Assembly: GCA_031761405.1 (NCBI GenBank)
Contig: JASEVX010000011.1
Location: forward strand, 15,187,609 to 15,251,608
Direction: 5' to 3'
Length of the DNA: 64,000 nt
From: Serripes groenlandicus
Lineage: Eukaryota; Mollusca; Bivalvia; Cardiida; Cardiidae
In this document: positions 23,038-33,811 of the stretch, in pieces
Layout of the letters: every line of letters begins with the position of its first letter
Position numbering within the stretch: position 1 is the stretch's first letter
Translations under genes and position numbers: made by a program
The notes under the pieces: generated by a model
The model's input: the letters and a program-made list of their open reading frames with translations, nothing else
What the model was told of the DNA's origin: nothing
Databases searched by the model: none

Positions 23038-23202
23038 CACTATGCGCCAGCATGTTGCCAAGTATCTTCTTTAAACACTGGTCAAACGTCACCGTTAGTG
23101 TTGTTATTTTTAGCATGGTGTTCGTAAAACGGTCTTTTGAAGATAAAATCTTTGTGACCAGTGTTTAGGGTAGATATTTAGCTACATGCTGGCGCATAGT
23201 GC
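23038..23202. mobile_element. Hairpin MITE with ~46-bp inverted termini
   Basis: The left arm CACTATGCGCCAGCATGTTG ... AAACACTGGTC (23038-23083) is the inverse of the right arm GACCAGTGTTTAGGG ... CATGCTGGCGCATAGTG (23157-23202), with a few mismatches. The loop is about 73 bp. No coding capacity. Confidence 0.8.
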
Positions 23203-23454
23203 TTTTTTCGAGCGTCGTTTCTGGGATATGGGCCTTTCGCACCAAATCCCATTCATAGCAGCCCACCCGTTAGCCGCACACTGTTCTACATTCGTGAAAA
23301 TCGAGTTTTACAATAATTGCAATTTTTCGACGGAAAAACAAAAAATCATTTCCGCTTGCATTTATGAGTCAAAATAGTTCCAACGAGTGAAACACACTCT
23401 GAACTATGATTAGCCTCAATGTCAGTCTTGTTAGTTAACGTCGACCGTGCGATG

Positions 23455-23648
23455 ACCCCAACAAGTCTACAACAGTCGACTTAGAATACATATAGAGAAA
23501 TATGCAAATCACTGCAAATAAAAATATAATCATTGAAAGGAGTTGAAAATATTGTGGCAAAAGTAGAAATTTCCTACGAAAAGCTATTTCGAATGTCGTT
23601 TGCTTCACATGCGTCAAAAAACGTCTGAAAGTGGAAAAGGGTTACATC
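23455..23648. mobile_element. Eroded TTAA-type MITE segment
   Basis: CATTGAAAGGAGTTGAAAAT, TTGTGGCAAAAGTAGAAATT and a terminal GTGGAAAAGGGTTA are family-T words. The 3' end is cut by the hAT-like element starting at 23649. Confidence 0.5.
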
Positions 23649-24562
23649 TAGGGATGTGACCTGGTACCCGAGTACTCGAGTACTCGATCAGACCTCCGAG
23701 TACCGGTTATGAAAATAGGTACTCGACAACCCGATATAATTTCGCCATTGTTTTGTTTTTCATTTGTTAACAGTAAATGAATTAAAACTTAAGAATTAAT
23801 GAATTGGTTGTTCTCTCTCTGATCCATTTTAATCTGTTTTAAATGGCGACTTGATTGCAATTACGAGTCAATGAAGATCAACGTGACAAACAGGTAGCGA
23901 TTTGAATGTTATCTCCAGTCAATTTGCAACAATTTGCAACAATATGTCCAAAGTTCACACCTTTGAAATGGGAATGCATTAATTATAAAAGATGGTGAGA
24001 TCTGGGTTCCCTTTTTTAACGAACGTGGCCCTTCTTCTTGTAAATATTTATTCATGTAAATATTATGGACACCGGATAATTAATAAATTGAAAGAACACA
24101 CCACTTCTATATTTCTTATTTTAATAGGTGATATTAATATTCACTTATTAAGCGTATTGTTGTTTATCATTGCTGTTTGTTTTCAACTAGCTGTTGGTTT
24201 TGTTTTATTCTTGCGCCATTAAAAGCGTATGAAAGTCTACACCAAAATATTTGGATGTTTACACGAATACAATTTCTGGGTGTAATTGTTGAATCATTTA
24301 GTGTTTTCTTTTAAAGTTAAACAAATCGGAGGTTTGCTACTTACCTGGACCTTCAAATATCAAATATCAAATATAGAGGCCAACACAAGCACACATTGGT
24401 ACTTATAAAAGACAGTTGAAAGTGAGTGAACGATGAATTTAACGAGAGATTTTTGATTAACAAGTGAACACATTTTGATTTCCTGACAGTACCCGAGTCC
24501 TCAATCGGAAGAGTATACAAGTACCCGAGTACTGATATCGATACTCGTTCGCATCTCTAGAA
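23649..24562. mobile_element. Non-autonomous hAT-like element
   Basis: The left end TAGGGATGTGACC followed by ACCCGAGTACTCGAGTACTC has an inverted partner near the right end (CAAGTACCCGAGTACTG ... CGTTCGCATCTCTAG). The flanks GTTACATC (23641-23648) and CTTACATC (24563-24570) match at 7 of 8 positions, the length expected of a hAT target duplication. No transposase frame is seen. The superfamily is inferred from termini and duplication length. Confidence 0.55.
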
Positions 24563-24589
24563 CTTACATCAGAACCCTTTGCGTGATAC

Positions 24590-26030
24590 TTTAAAAGTCG
24601 AATATTGAAAATCTTGTGGGAAATAGAGCCATTACTGACAATGAGCAAGCAATTCCTCCTTTTCGCACAATGCTTTCAAACCCGTCTCAAATTAATTATT
24701 TTCATACTTAAGATATAAAATCGTTTTACTACATACATTCTATTACCCTTTCCCCCTTTCAGACACATTTTAAATAACCTACCACATATAAATGATAACG
24801 AGCAATAGTGCACTAGGAGATGCTCTTGTTTGTTACTGAGTGCTTTCCTAATCGATTTACTTTGTCCGGAGCGACTGTCTGTACATCTTTGTGTTCATCC
24901 ATCCGTAAATATGTCTGTTGCGGTTTGCATGAATGGGTAAAAACGTTGTTTCTGTTTGACAGATTCATTTCCAACTTATACATTGGGATGAGGAAACCGA
25001 TACAATATTTCGAACACAAATTTGATCTTGTTTTATAAGTGTAAACTCCGTTTTTCATATTTTTTCTTTGGCCATTGTCTCAATAAAATTTCAATGTATC
25101 AATTTCAGACTAGCTGTTTAGGAAATTCAAAACCTACATATGTGCAGTGTACACGAAACATACATCTAGCGTGCTTTCGATTATCTGCCATTTATCAGCC
25201 TGATTTAAATATACAGTATTGATCTTAAGTATTCACTGAACAGGAAATATTATACTCAAAGGTCGCTGCTCTGTTGTTTGTCAATAGTTTGTACTTCGTG
25301 ATTTATTTTGTTTAAACAAGAAAAGCGTTAAACATTGATACATCATGTATTGGTAATTGGCAGACAATCTGTGAGTTTTCAAACATTCTTGGTTTGGCTT
25401 GTTTAAAGGTCGATGATACATTGTTTTAACAATGTTTGTCCTTATAAACTATGCCATATCTTTTCACCTTACATATGCCCCTATACCATCCATACTTTCA
25501 GCGCTTTGATTTATTAAGTATCGGACCAAAATGAAAACACTGGTCAATTCCGGCTGACGAGAAAGTTACATCGTTTATCAATATATAATATAACATACAT
25601 GTTTTCTTTTATTCAAAAAGCGTGCCAAGCCCCTGTTATTCAATCAGCATAATTGTTTATGGAAATATATGGATTTTTCTTTTGATGGAACAAAATATCA
25701 GGTTTGTTTTCTAATGATGCAGGCCTAGCGAGAAGAAGTATAGTGTATAACTGCTTTTATTTAGCTATATATTTTGTTCATCCTTTCTTATTTTCGGTTC
25801 CTTTTTTCAGGTCAAGCAAGGGTATGTTTCACTAAATCACATTTTGAATGCTACTAAACCACCAGAAACAACACAGGCAAGACAACCATTGATGTTATTG
25901 TTGCTCTTTAAGGATAATATGTGAACATTTAAAGTTAAAGTTCTTCTTTGATTGTCACGAGTGTCATTGATCAGACCGACATACCAATACATCAAAACTT
26001 GTTCAAAGTATCTCATATTTACAACGATCA
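24590..26030. other. Intergenic DNA upstream of the fucosyltransferase
   Basis: It contains eroded family-T MITE words at about 24610-24760. The remainder shows no supported gene or recognised repeat. Confidence 0.35.
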
Positions 26031-26032
26031 AC

Positions 26033-26040
26033 TATAAAAA
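26033..26040 (+). promoter_or_regulatory. Candidate TATA box of the fucosyltransferase gene
   Basis: TATAAAAA lies 130 bases upstream of the ATG at 26170, in a position compatible with a short 5' untranslated region. A second AT word (TTTATATAAG, about 26054) is nearby. This is inference from motif and distance only. Confidence 0.3.
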
Positions 26041-26169
26041 GTATATTCGCCGTTTTATATAAGACAAACCGGTTCTTCAAGCAATCAGAATACTTGACCC
26101 AGAAGAACCCACATTTTCGGGTAAAAGGCGTGATTGATCATCGCTATTAACTAATTCAGCGCTAACGGA

Positions 26170-27362
26170 ATGGGGAAATATTTCGGTCGAATCTTGGTTG
26201 TGCTGTTTCTTTCCGGCCTAGCTGTGCTTTACTTGTTCGGAAGATACCAATGGGTCGCTTCCAGTCTAATCATTAACTCCGAAAAACACAAAAGCTTCCA
26301 GAATACCATCAGCTCAGAATATAATAATCTAACTTGGCAAGGAAAGATAGTGTCATCTCCGTACGTGAATCGCCACCTTAAATATAATCAAACCCACGTA
26401 ACGAAAATATTGAATGGATATCATAAAATCCTTTGGTGGAATACACCTAGTTGGATGAAAGCATCGGAATGGTACAATCATTGTAATGTATCCCTTTGTG
26501 AATACTCGAACTGCAAACTAACTACCGACAAGAGAGATGCAAATATCAGTAGTGCAATCATCATTTCTATAGTTGATGGAGGCTTCCCTACAAAGGTATC
26601 CTGGCTTCGAAAATATCATGATCAAGGTTTAGTGTTCTTTTCGCTTGAAACCTCATTATATTGGATTCATGCGTTTAAGGAACCAAAATGGCACAATGTG
26701 TTCAATTGGTCTATGACTTACCGTAGAGATGCTGATATATTTATACCATACGGCTGGCTTGGACAGCGGGAGAGTCAATCAGACAAAACCTACTCGGAAA
26801 TATTTCGTAGTAAAACGAAACAAGTCGCTTGGCTTGTTAGTCACTGTAGTACGGACGGTAAAAGAGAAGAGTACGTAAAACAACTACAGAAATACATCAA
26901 AGTAGATCAATACGGCGGTTGTTCTAAAAATAGATTAGAGTACAATGCCAGAAAAGAACTACTTCCTAAGTATAAATTCTATCTTGGTTTTGAAAATGCA
27001 TTTTGTAAAGATTACTTTACAGAAAAATTCTTCCATTATTTTGAGTATGACTTGGTTGTTGTAGTACGGGGTTTAACTGATTACAACAACCTTTTACCTA
27101 ATAACACTTTCATAAATACAGCGAACTTTCCGTCAATAGAATCACTGGGACAATATTTGGTAAAACTTTCAATGATGAAACTGAATATATTAGATACTTA
27201 AAGGAAATAAACAGGTATAAAGTTTTCGGTGTAGATGACACCTATTGTGATGCTATATGCGATTTGTGTGAAAAGGTGAATAATATTGACGATAATAGGC
27301 GAACGTATGCCAATATATTCGATTGGACTGGTGGATGTGAAAAACCAAAAGATTTATTTTGA
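26170..27362 (+). CDS. Alpha-1,3-fucosyltransferase-like protein (GT10), C-terminal frameshift
   Basis: GT10 enzymes transfer fucose from GDP-fucose to GlcNAc residues of glycoproteins or glycolipids in the Golgi. The ATG opens a type II membrane protein with a short cytosolic tail and a hydrophobic anchor at about residues 8-24 (ILVVLFLSGLAVLYLFG). GT10 motifs follow: VFFSLETSLYW (155-165), FNWSMTYRRDADI (178-190), VAWLVSHC (219-226) and YKFYLGFENAFCKDYFTEKF (268-287). FINTANFPS comes next (from 314). Sequons occur at N53, N73, N106, N125, N179 and N311. The frame stops after residue 343. The family C-terminus continues in another frame from 27171 (ETEYIRYLKEINRY, CDAICDLCEKV, TYANIFDW) to TGA at 27360-27362. 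One base is therefore missing near 27169-27171. There are no introns. It is either a recent pseudogene or an assembly error. Acceptor specificity cannot be read from sequence. Confidence 0.87.
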
Positions 27363-27616
27363 TTTAAATTCAAGTATACTTTTATCTGGACTAGCGCCAT
27401 TGCGATATGGCTATATCAGAGGGTTGTAACATTTCTCATTTAAGATAAATAGTTCAATTAAGCGTTCATGTATTGTAATTCAATCGTAACACGTTATTTG
27501 GTTTCTTTGAATGCGGGTTGACCTCTCTAACAATGAAACTCGCTTACATCTGATCAAAATGTCAATTCGTGGAATGTCTGAACATTTATAAAAGGCAACT
27601 TTTTCCCAGATCAGCA

Positions 27617-27622
27617 AATAAA
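27617..27622 (+). promoter_or_regulatory. Candidate polyadenylation signal for the fucosyltransferase
   Basis: AATAAA lies about 255 bases after the TGA at 27362, a reasonable 3' untranslated length. Motif only. Confidence 0.3.
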
Positions 27623-27810
27623 AGGTTGCTGCAGGGGTAAGGTGTTGGTATTCAGCAGATATACGAGGTGGAACCTAACACGGCATTCTACACTAGTATA
27701 ATACAAGGCCTAGGAAAGCGCCAATCAAAATTTGGATGTTATGCCTAAGCATAATCTACAAAAACCGTATCAATTGTAAATTCGTTGATATTATAAGACC
27801 ACCCTCATCC

Positions 27811-28284
27811 GTTTATGTTGACTTGTCTGGGTCATGTATATACGTGTATGATGACTTGGCTGGGTCATGTATATACAGTTATGTTGACTTGGCTGGGTCA
27901 TGTATATACGTGTATGTTAACTTGGCTGGGTCATGTATGTACGGTTATGTTGACTTGTCTGGGTCATGTATATACGTGTATTATGACTTGGCTGGGTCAT
28001 GTATATATATACGTGTATGATGACTTGGCTGGGTCATGTATTTACGGTTATGTTGACTTGGCTGAGTCATGTATATACGTGTATGTTGACTTGGCTTGGT
28101 CATGTATATACGGTTATGTTGACTTGTCTGGGTCATGTATATACGTGTATGATGACTTGGCTGGGTCATGTATATACGGTTATGTTGACTTGGCTGGGTC
28201 ATGTATATACGGTTATGTTGACTTGTCTGGGTCATGTATATACGGATATGTTGACTTGGCTGGGTCATGTATATACGGTTATGT
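27811..28284. repeat. 33-bp minisatellite, about 14 copies
   Basis: The unit is TATGTTGACTTGGCTGGGTC followed by ATGTATATACGGT, with variants (TTGTCTGGG, GATGACTTG). One junction near 28000 has a few extra bases. Because 33 is divisible by 3, several frames on both strands stay open and yield 11-residue repeats such as YVDLAGSCIYG. These are products of the repeat, not evidence of a gene. Confidence 0.95.
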
Positions 28285-28344
28285 AATAATATGAGTATAA
28301 GTGCTACCTATTTATTAACTGTTGTGCTCGGTAAATAATTCCTC

Positions 28345-28550
28345 GTGAACTGCAGTTAGCCCCTTGCTTGCAGCACGATCAGTTATTTACGTCAATTACG
28401 AGTCCTACCGACCTAAGCAAAGACAATAAAAAGCATCATCAGGTTAAGCTTATATTTAACTTTGAAATATGGCCAAGATTTTAATAAAGTACTTCAAATA
28501 AAACCAACCATAATTTACGGAACTACATTTATAACAAGTCATACTAACGT
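28345..28550. repeat. Diverged direct duplication, left copy
   Basis: TGCTTGCAGCACGATCAGTT, ACGAGTCCTACCGACCTA, GGTTAAGCTTATATT, CCAAGATTTTAA and ATAATTTACGGAAC recur in order at 29214-29470. No coding capacity. Confidence 0.6.
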
Positions 28551-29213
28551 TTGCTATAATTTCTGTCGTTTTCCTTTTGGTTATTTATTCATCATTTGAG
28601 TAACGCTAATATAATGACGTCATATTACAGGAATTTGGATTTGTAACTTCCGGAAAGTCAGAAAACCCTTATGAGTTTATATTTGAACTCGTTTTAGAAA
28701 TAGACGACGAGTGTTATTAAACGGAAAGTATCACACATAAAATTACTTGTGCTCATTCCTTTCTCAAGTACGTATTATCATATTTAAATATTTTATCTAG
28801 AAGTTTTTTTTGTTTCGATATTTTCTTTTCATCCAATCAAAACGTAGCAGAATCGTGACTGCATCGAAAACTCTACTCTTGACACAATTTTTGGAAAAAC
28901 GGTCTAGCAAAGTTTTGCAAAGTTCATACACATTACATATTGACGGGAAATATTACGGCTTCGCCGTCGATTTGTTTATCGTATTATCGTGCGTATCGTC
29001 ATAAAGAATAACATCAACTGTTTGAAATTATGCGTGATGACGTCATAATAACGTCTGCATCATATAATGTGATGTTTGCCCGAGAAAATCGTAAGCGATA
29101 CCATTTCAGGGTATTTTCATTTACTTCTTTGTTAGACATTGGTTTAATATGAGTATAGGTGGTACCCATTTTGGGTAAACATTTATTTACTTTTGTAATA
29201 GGTTAATCATTCT

Positions 29214-29470
29214 CAGTTATCCCTTAGCTTGCAGCACTATCAGTGCTTTGATTATTTACGAGTCCTACCGTCCTATGAAAATAAGCTTAAAATCACCTTC
29301 CGGTTAAGCATATATTCAAATTAAAAATATGTCCAAGATTTTAAATCCATGAAATAATGATGACATGTTTAAAAAGTAATCAACTTGCCCTTCATAAAGT
29401 ATATGTATTTCCAATGAAATATAATTTACGGAACAACATACTCTACATTGACTTTCAAGCAAGGTCAAAC
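29214..29470. repeat. Diverged direct duplication, right copy
   Basis: Paralogue of 28345-28550, with the same ordered words and about 50 extra bases in the middle. Confidence 0.6.
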
Positions 29471-29810
29471 TAATAATAATGCTCCAATCAAACATTTCCA
29501 GTGCAACCTATTTATATTTACAAAGAAATTAAACTCAATGGCATATATGCAATGCATTCTGGTGAAGGTATACACACATTTCTACGCAATTAAAGGTTTG
29601 TTAAGGCTTGTTTGGCAAATTTGACATATACATGGACAATGCAATGTAACATATATGTTTTTATTCCTTTTAAGATACAGAAAAAAAGTTGCAATAACGT
29701 TTTAATCCTAAGACTTTTTAAAAAAACAACCTGATACTGGTTTAAAATGTAGCGTTTTTCCTTTTTGATTACTAATACAGACAACGTCATAGAATAGTGT
29801 CTATCCTCCC

Positions 29811-30078
29811 ATGACATCCTTTATTCTGAAAGAAAGTATACATTTTTCCAAAGAGAACAACAGTAAATTATTTGCGTGCTTTTTAGATGCACGTCAAGCA
29901 TTTGATCGTGTATGGCACAATAGTCTCTTTTACAAGCCAAATGAACCTGGCGTTCGTTACAAACTTTTCAAAGCAGTCATTGCAATGCATTCCGACATGT
30001 ATAGCTGTGTAATGTATAATGGTTATCATTCTGACTGGCAACTTGTTTTACAGGGAACCAGACAAGGTGGGGTCTGCT
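29811..30078 (+). mobile_element. LINE reverse transcriptase fragment
   Basis: The frame reads KESIHFSKENNSKLFACFLD, ARQAFDRVWH, then LQGTRQGGVC, covering the first catalytic aspartate motif and the RQGG motif of a non-LTR reverse transcriptase. It is cut before the xADD motif at about 30078, where MITE sequence begins. No endonuclease part lies upstream, so this is a broken piece. Confidence 0.8.
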
Positions 30079-30140
30079 AAGGCTGATCCTGGTCGATACT
30101 TTACACAGAGTCCACACTGTTGGTTTTCTCGCTGGGAAGT
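30079..30140 (+). mobile_element. Right-end fragment of the GAGCCGTCC-type MITE
   Basis: CGATACTTTACACAGAGTCC and ACTGTTGGTTTTCTCGCTGG match the right end of the complete element just downstream (30213-30551). The fragment directly abuts the truncated LINE. Confidence 0.5.
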
Positions 30141-30212
30141 ATCCCTATTAGCTAATACCTATTTTCTGAATTATGTGAATTTATTCATCTATAAAAAGCA
30201 TTGTATATATAT

Positions 30213-30551
30213 GAGCCGTCCCGCGAGAAAACCGATATTGTGGACTCTGCGTAAAGTATCAGCTAAGTATGCCGCGTTGGCTTACCCGAATAGAAATGTT
30301 TCGCCTCCTGTGAACTTTCTGTTTCAGGAATCATTACTATATATCTGTATCCCCCTGAAACGGAATGTGTCGGCCCGGATCAGTCTGCGCGCGCCATATG
30401 TGAATTTTCTGTTTCAGGAATCGTTACTATATACCTTATCCCCCTGAAACGGAATATGTCGGCTCGGATCAGTCTGTGGGGATTGCGCCTGCTGATCTGG
30501 ATCGATACATTACGCAGAGGCCATAATGTTGGTTTTCTCGATGGACGGCTC
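30213..30551. mobile_element. MITE with ~45-bp TIRs (GAGCCGTCC type)
   Basis: The left end GAGCCGTCCCGCGAGAAAAC is inverted at the right end (GTTTTCTCGATGGACGGCTC), and the inversion continues through the CTCTGCGTAA words. Flanks are AT-rich (TATAT / ATATG). Inside, a ~91-bp segment is tandemly duplicated (about 30309 and 30400), each copy with TTTCAGGAATC and CCCCCTGAAA. Fragments of the same family lie at 9190-9325 and 30079-30140. Confidence 0.8.
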
Positions 30552-31414
30552 ATATGGGAAGGATGACTACTAGCTATTTTATAATTACTAAATTATGTAA
30601 CTTCAGTCATCTTCAACAATGAGTTAATATACGGAACGGATGCCTACTAGTAATTACCTATGGACTAAATTATGTGAATTTATTCATCCATAAAAAACAC
30701 ATCGTAGATGGTGATCAATCTGCAGGTTGTAGTCTATTTCTATTTAGATCATCATTCCTTTGTATATACATGCATGTTGATCGCGGTAATCTATTATCTA
30801 TTCATCTGAGAAGCTGTTATGACAATTGTAAAGCGAAATCAAACTGTGCATAATGATAGTTATCTCTTTGTGCTATCACTGCATACATATATGAAATAGC
30901 ATTATGAGCAGGCTTATCGTGAGTTACACTGAGAAATATATGTGATCCAAAATTATGTAATTGAAATTGTAGAACAAGATCGAACGGCGCATAAATACAG
31001 CCTTTTTACACATTTGGTTATAATCATGCCACTGTCAATCTGTAATATATTATAAACACCTGCAGTTTAAGCTCGATTCCACACTTAATCAAAGCGCTGA
31101 AGGCACTACATTTGTTTGGGTACATAAAACTGTCCAAACATTTGCCTTTGCATAGATGTGTGATTTATAAACTATGCATTGTTTATAAATATTACAACTT
31201 CGGGTAAAAGAATAAATGACGCATCCGTTAAAATTAAATTCCATTTTAGTTGTCTATAAACATAAATCATGAGACATACATGTGAATATTATATTTAATT
31301 TCCAAGTTTCAAAAGACATGTAAAACAAATGGATAACCATTATGGCCCCGACTCACTCATTTAAGTATTTACCAATTTTTGTTACAAAAAAAATCACAAT
31401 TGACCAAGGGTTTT
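30552..31414. other. Intergenic DNA, no gene seen
   Basis: AT-rich sequence. A short direct repeat relates 30600-30700 to 30160-30190 (AAATTATGTGAATTTATTCA), perhaps old MITE debris. No supported frame. Confidence 0.35.
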
Positions 31415-32120
31415 CTAAAATCTTACTCAAAAGCTTCCTGCTTAACAAGAGATTTTTCAAGTTTTCACTATAGCCATATAAGGCCAAATAGCCCTGCCCC
31501 CTGGCGGCCATGTTTTTCGACCAATCAACATGGCTTGGAGGAATCTGATAGATGGTTTCCCAATGAACATTTCTACAAAAATAATTGAAATTTGGCCAAA
31601 CACTTTCGGAGAAGATTTTTCAAGTTTTTACTATAGCCATATTAGGCAAAAAAGACCCGCCCGCTGGCGGCCATGTTTTTCAACCAATCAACTTGGCTGG
31701 AAGGAATCTGATAGAGGGTCACCCTTGGAACATTTCTACTAAATTATTTGAAAATCGGCCTCACACCTTTGGAGGAAAAGATTTTTTTGAGTTTACACTA
31801 TAGCCATATAAGGCAAAAGCCCCGCTCCCTGGCGGCCAAGGAACACTTCTTTAAAATAATTTGAAAATCTGCCAACCAGTTTGGTAGAAGAAGAATTTTA
31901 AAGTTATTATATTTTCGTTGCCATGGAAACCATTATTCTGCATGAATCACAAACATTTGAAGGAATTCTGGTGAGGTCAATGAGAGGATGCTTTCTGTGA
32001 AGTTTCATCCCAATTGACCCACTCGTTACTGAGGAGAAGATGTTGACGGACGACAGACGCCGGACAAAAGGAGATCACAATAACTAACTTTCAGCACTTC
32101 GTGCTCAAGTGAGATAAAAA
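31415..32120 (+). repeat. Dispersed repeat with three ~165-bp internal monomers
   Basis: GATTTTTCAAGTTTTCACTA followed by TAGCCATATA, CTGGCGGCCATGTTTTTC and AACATTTCTAC recurs at about 31451, 31614 and 31780. The 3' part (AATTGACCCACTCGTTACTG, GACGGACGACAGACGCCGGA) ends with the hairpin word CAGCACTTCGTGCTC and AGTGAGATAAAA. That end is shared with 9167 and 62870. Confidence 0.65.
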
Positions 32121-32464
32121 AGAAACATCTATCCAAATGAAAGAGTAATTGAAATCATGTAGAAAATATTGTGGAAAAAGGCAGTACTAATATTTATATG
32201 AGCACTTTAAAAGAAACATGCTTCAGACATCAGAGGCTTTTGAATTCATTTGCATTATAAAAGGATTAAATGCTCCAGAGAAAACCAATGCCTGTGCCGT
32301 CCCCACTTTACTCTACAGTATACACCTAAGCTGGCCGCTGTTTCCTTTAAAGGGTGTTTAAGCTTGCCAAATCAATTAAGGATGCGTCACCATACACTGT
32401 TAATTACTATTGTGTACGAGTGTCATTCCAAACAAATTATAAATGTAACCCCTTTTCCCAATAA

Positions 32465-32623
32465 ACCTATCATATACATTTATGTATTTGTAACTTGCCG
32501 GGATGTGTCGATACCGTCATGGTACAATGTGATATATGCACAAATTGGTTTCACAAATCTTGTGTTAATGCACCTGTGGATATTTCTACAACAGACGCGG
32601 ACTTTAATTGTAACTTTTGTTAA
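32465..32623 (+). pseudogene. Orphan PHD-finger-like fragment
   Basis: In the frame starting at 32465, after an in-frame stop, the translation runs LCICNLPGCVDTVMVQCDIC, then TNWFHKSCVNAP and ADFNCNFC, then TAA. This gives CxC...CxxC...HxxC...CxxC spacing with a WFHKSC core, matching a PHD zinc finger. In other proteins such fingers bind histone H3 tails, and some are found in ORF1 of CR1-type LINEs. The fragment has no start codon and no other domain. It is either the last exon of a host gene or, more likely, a piece of a retrotransposon ORF1. Confidence 0.5.
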
Positions 32624-32865
32624 TTATTTGGCTATTATAATGATAAGATATGTGATTAAATTGGCAACATTTAGGTTTTTTACTTATAACAGCCTTCAAA
32701 TACAAATTTGGTTTATACGACGGTAAAGAAAGGTTATGGGAATTAAGAAATTGTTTAAATAAGCAAATTCTCCTTTTCCCACAATGTGTTCAATATATGT
32801 TGCTTTTTAATGTTTACACAGCAAGAAAAAAACATTTAACTTATTTGTTATAGATTAGTATTATT

Positions 32866-32930
32866 GTTGTATATATATATAATTACTAGAAACAAATTAA
32901 GATTAAAAGTGCTGTATATATATATATACT
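32866..32930. repeat. Short (TA)n-rich runs
   Basis: Two AT-dinucleotide runs at about 32869-32881 and 32914-32928. Confidence 0.6.
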
Positions 32931-33129
32931 TATTGTTTATTTGTTATTTAAATTGTTCTGCCCCTTCCAAGTACCCTACATAATAGAATGTTGCATGGAT
33001 CATTTGCCTCGTAGTATGGCACATGGAAAACTGTTGAAAGTTACAAAGTAGAAAATGAAGAGGCCAAACAATAACTAGAACCCATGACCCTTCAATCGAT
33101 TGTAAAGGAGAGGATATAATTGAAGCAAA

Positions 33130-33240
33130 ACCTATGGCTAGTTACTAGCAACCTATTCTATTCTTGCAATGTTTTCAAATTTCGTCCGCTGCAGATGCGT
33201 CAAAAGACATTTACTTGTCGGAAAATCAATCCATCAATTC
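33130..33240. mobile_element. Partial TTAA-type MITE (right end)
   Basis: TTGCAATGTTTTCAAATTTC, GTCCGCTGCAGATGCGTCAA and TTGTCGGAAA are the ordered right-end words of family T. The rest is missing. Confidence 0.45.
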
Positions 33241-33465
33241 GCGTTATTGATATCTATAGATATGATATAAAGAGTAAAGTCGTTAAAACACTTTACAAAG
33301 AGATTCCATTTCAGCATGATCTCGATTTTTGGTTTAATCTATATCACTGATAAAAGCAATCAAACACATTATATATATTTACAAAGAAAACCCCGGATAT
33401 GATCATATGTAACAAATTATACACATTTGCCCATCTTTAATTAAACATTTTTTACAACAAATCAT

Positions 33466-33575
33466 AGCGTCCGCAGATTTGCTCTATATTCTATATCGTC
33501 CGCAATTTCCCTCTATATTGCATTTGTCCGCATTTTCCCTCTATAATGTATTTGTCCGCAGATCGCGTCCGCACT
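33466..33575. repeat. Short tandem repeat of TTTGTCCGCATTTTCCCTCT-like units
   Basis: About three to four diverged ~30-bp units (TCCGCAATTTCCCTCTATAT, TCCGCATTTTCCCTCTATAA). No other function seen. Confidence 0.6.
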
Positions 33576-33811
33576 TTAGACCCTCCCTCCCCCATAGTGT
33601 TGTATCTATAAATAGAATTCGACGATCACGATTTCTCTGCAAATGTGTTACTCTCATTTTAAATACATTTAATGACGCACATATTTGCTTTTTTAATTCT
33701 TTATACTATATTTATATGGCCGACAAGGCACAAAGAAAATATTTTCAGTTCTGTTTTTATCTACATTTTCAATGCGTGATTGAAAATTCAAATACCGTAT
33801 CTGGAGCTTAA

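Noticed and set aside
27736..28294. Repetitive proteins (up to 159 residues) on both strands
   Set aside because: Produced by a 33-bp minisatellite whose length is a multiple of 3; several frames are open at once and no start context or domain supports any.
32250..32726. 158-residue ORF spanning the PHD-like region
   Set aside because: It is in a different frame from the zinc-finger codons and its start is not ATG; the PHD fragment is the meaningful frame.
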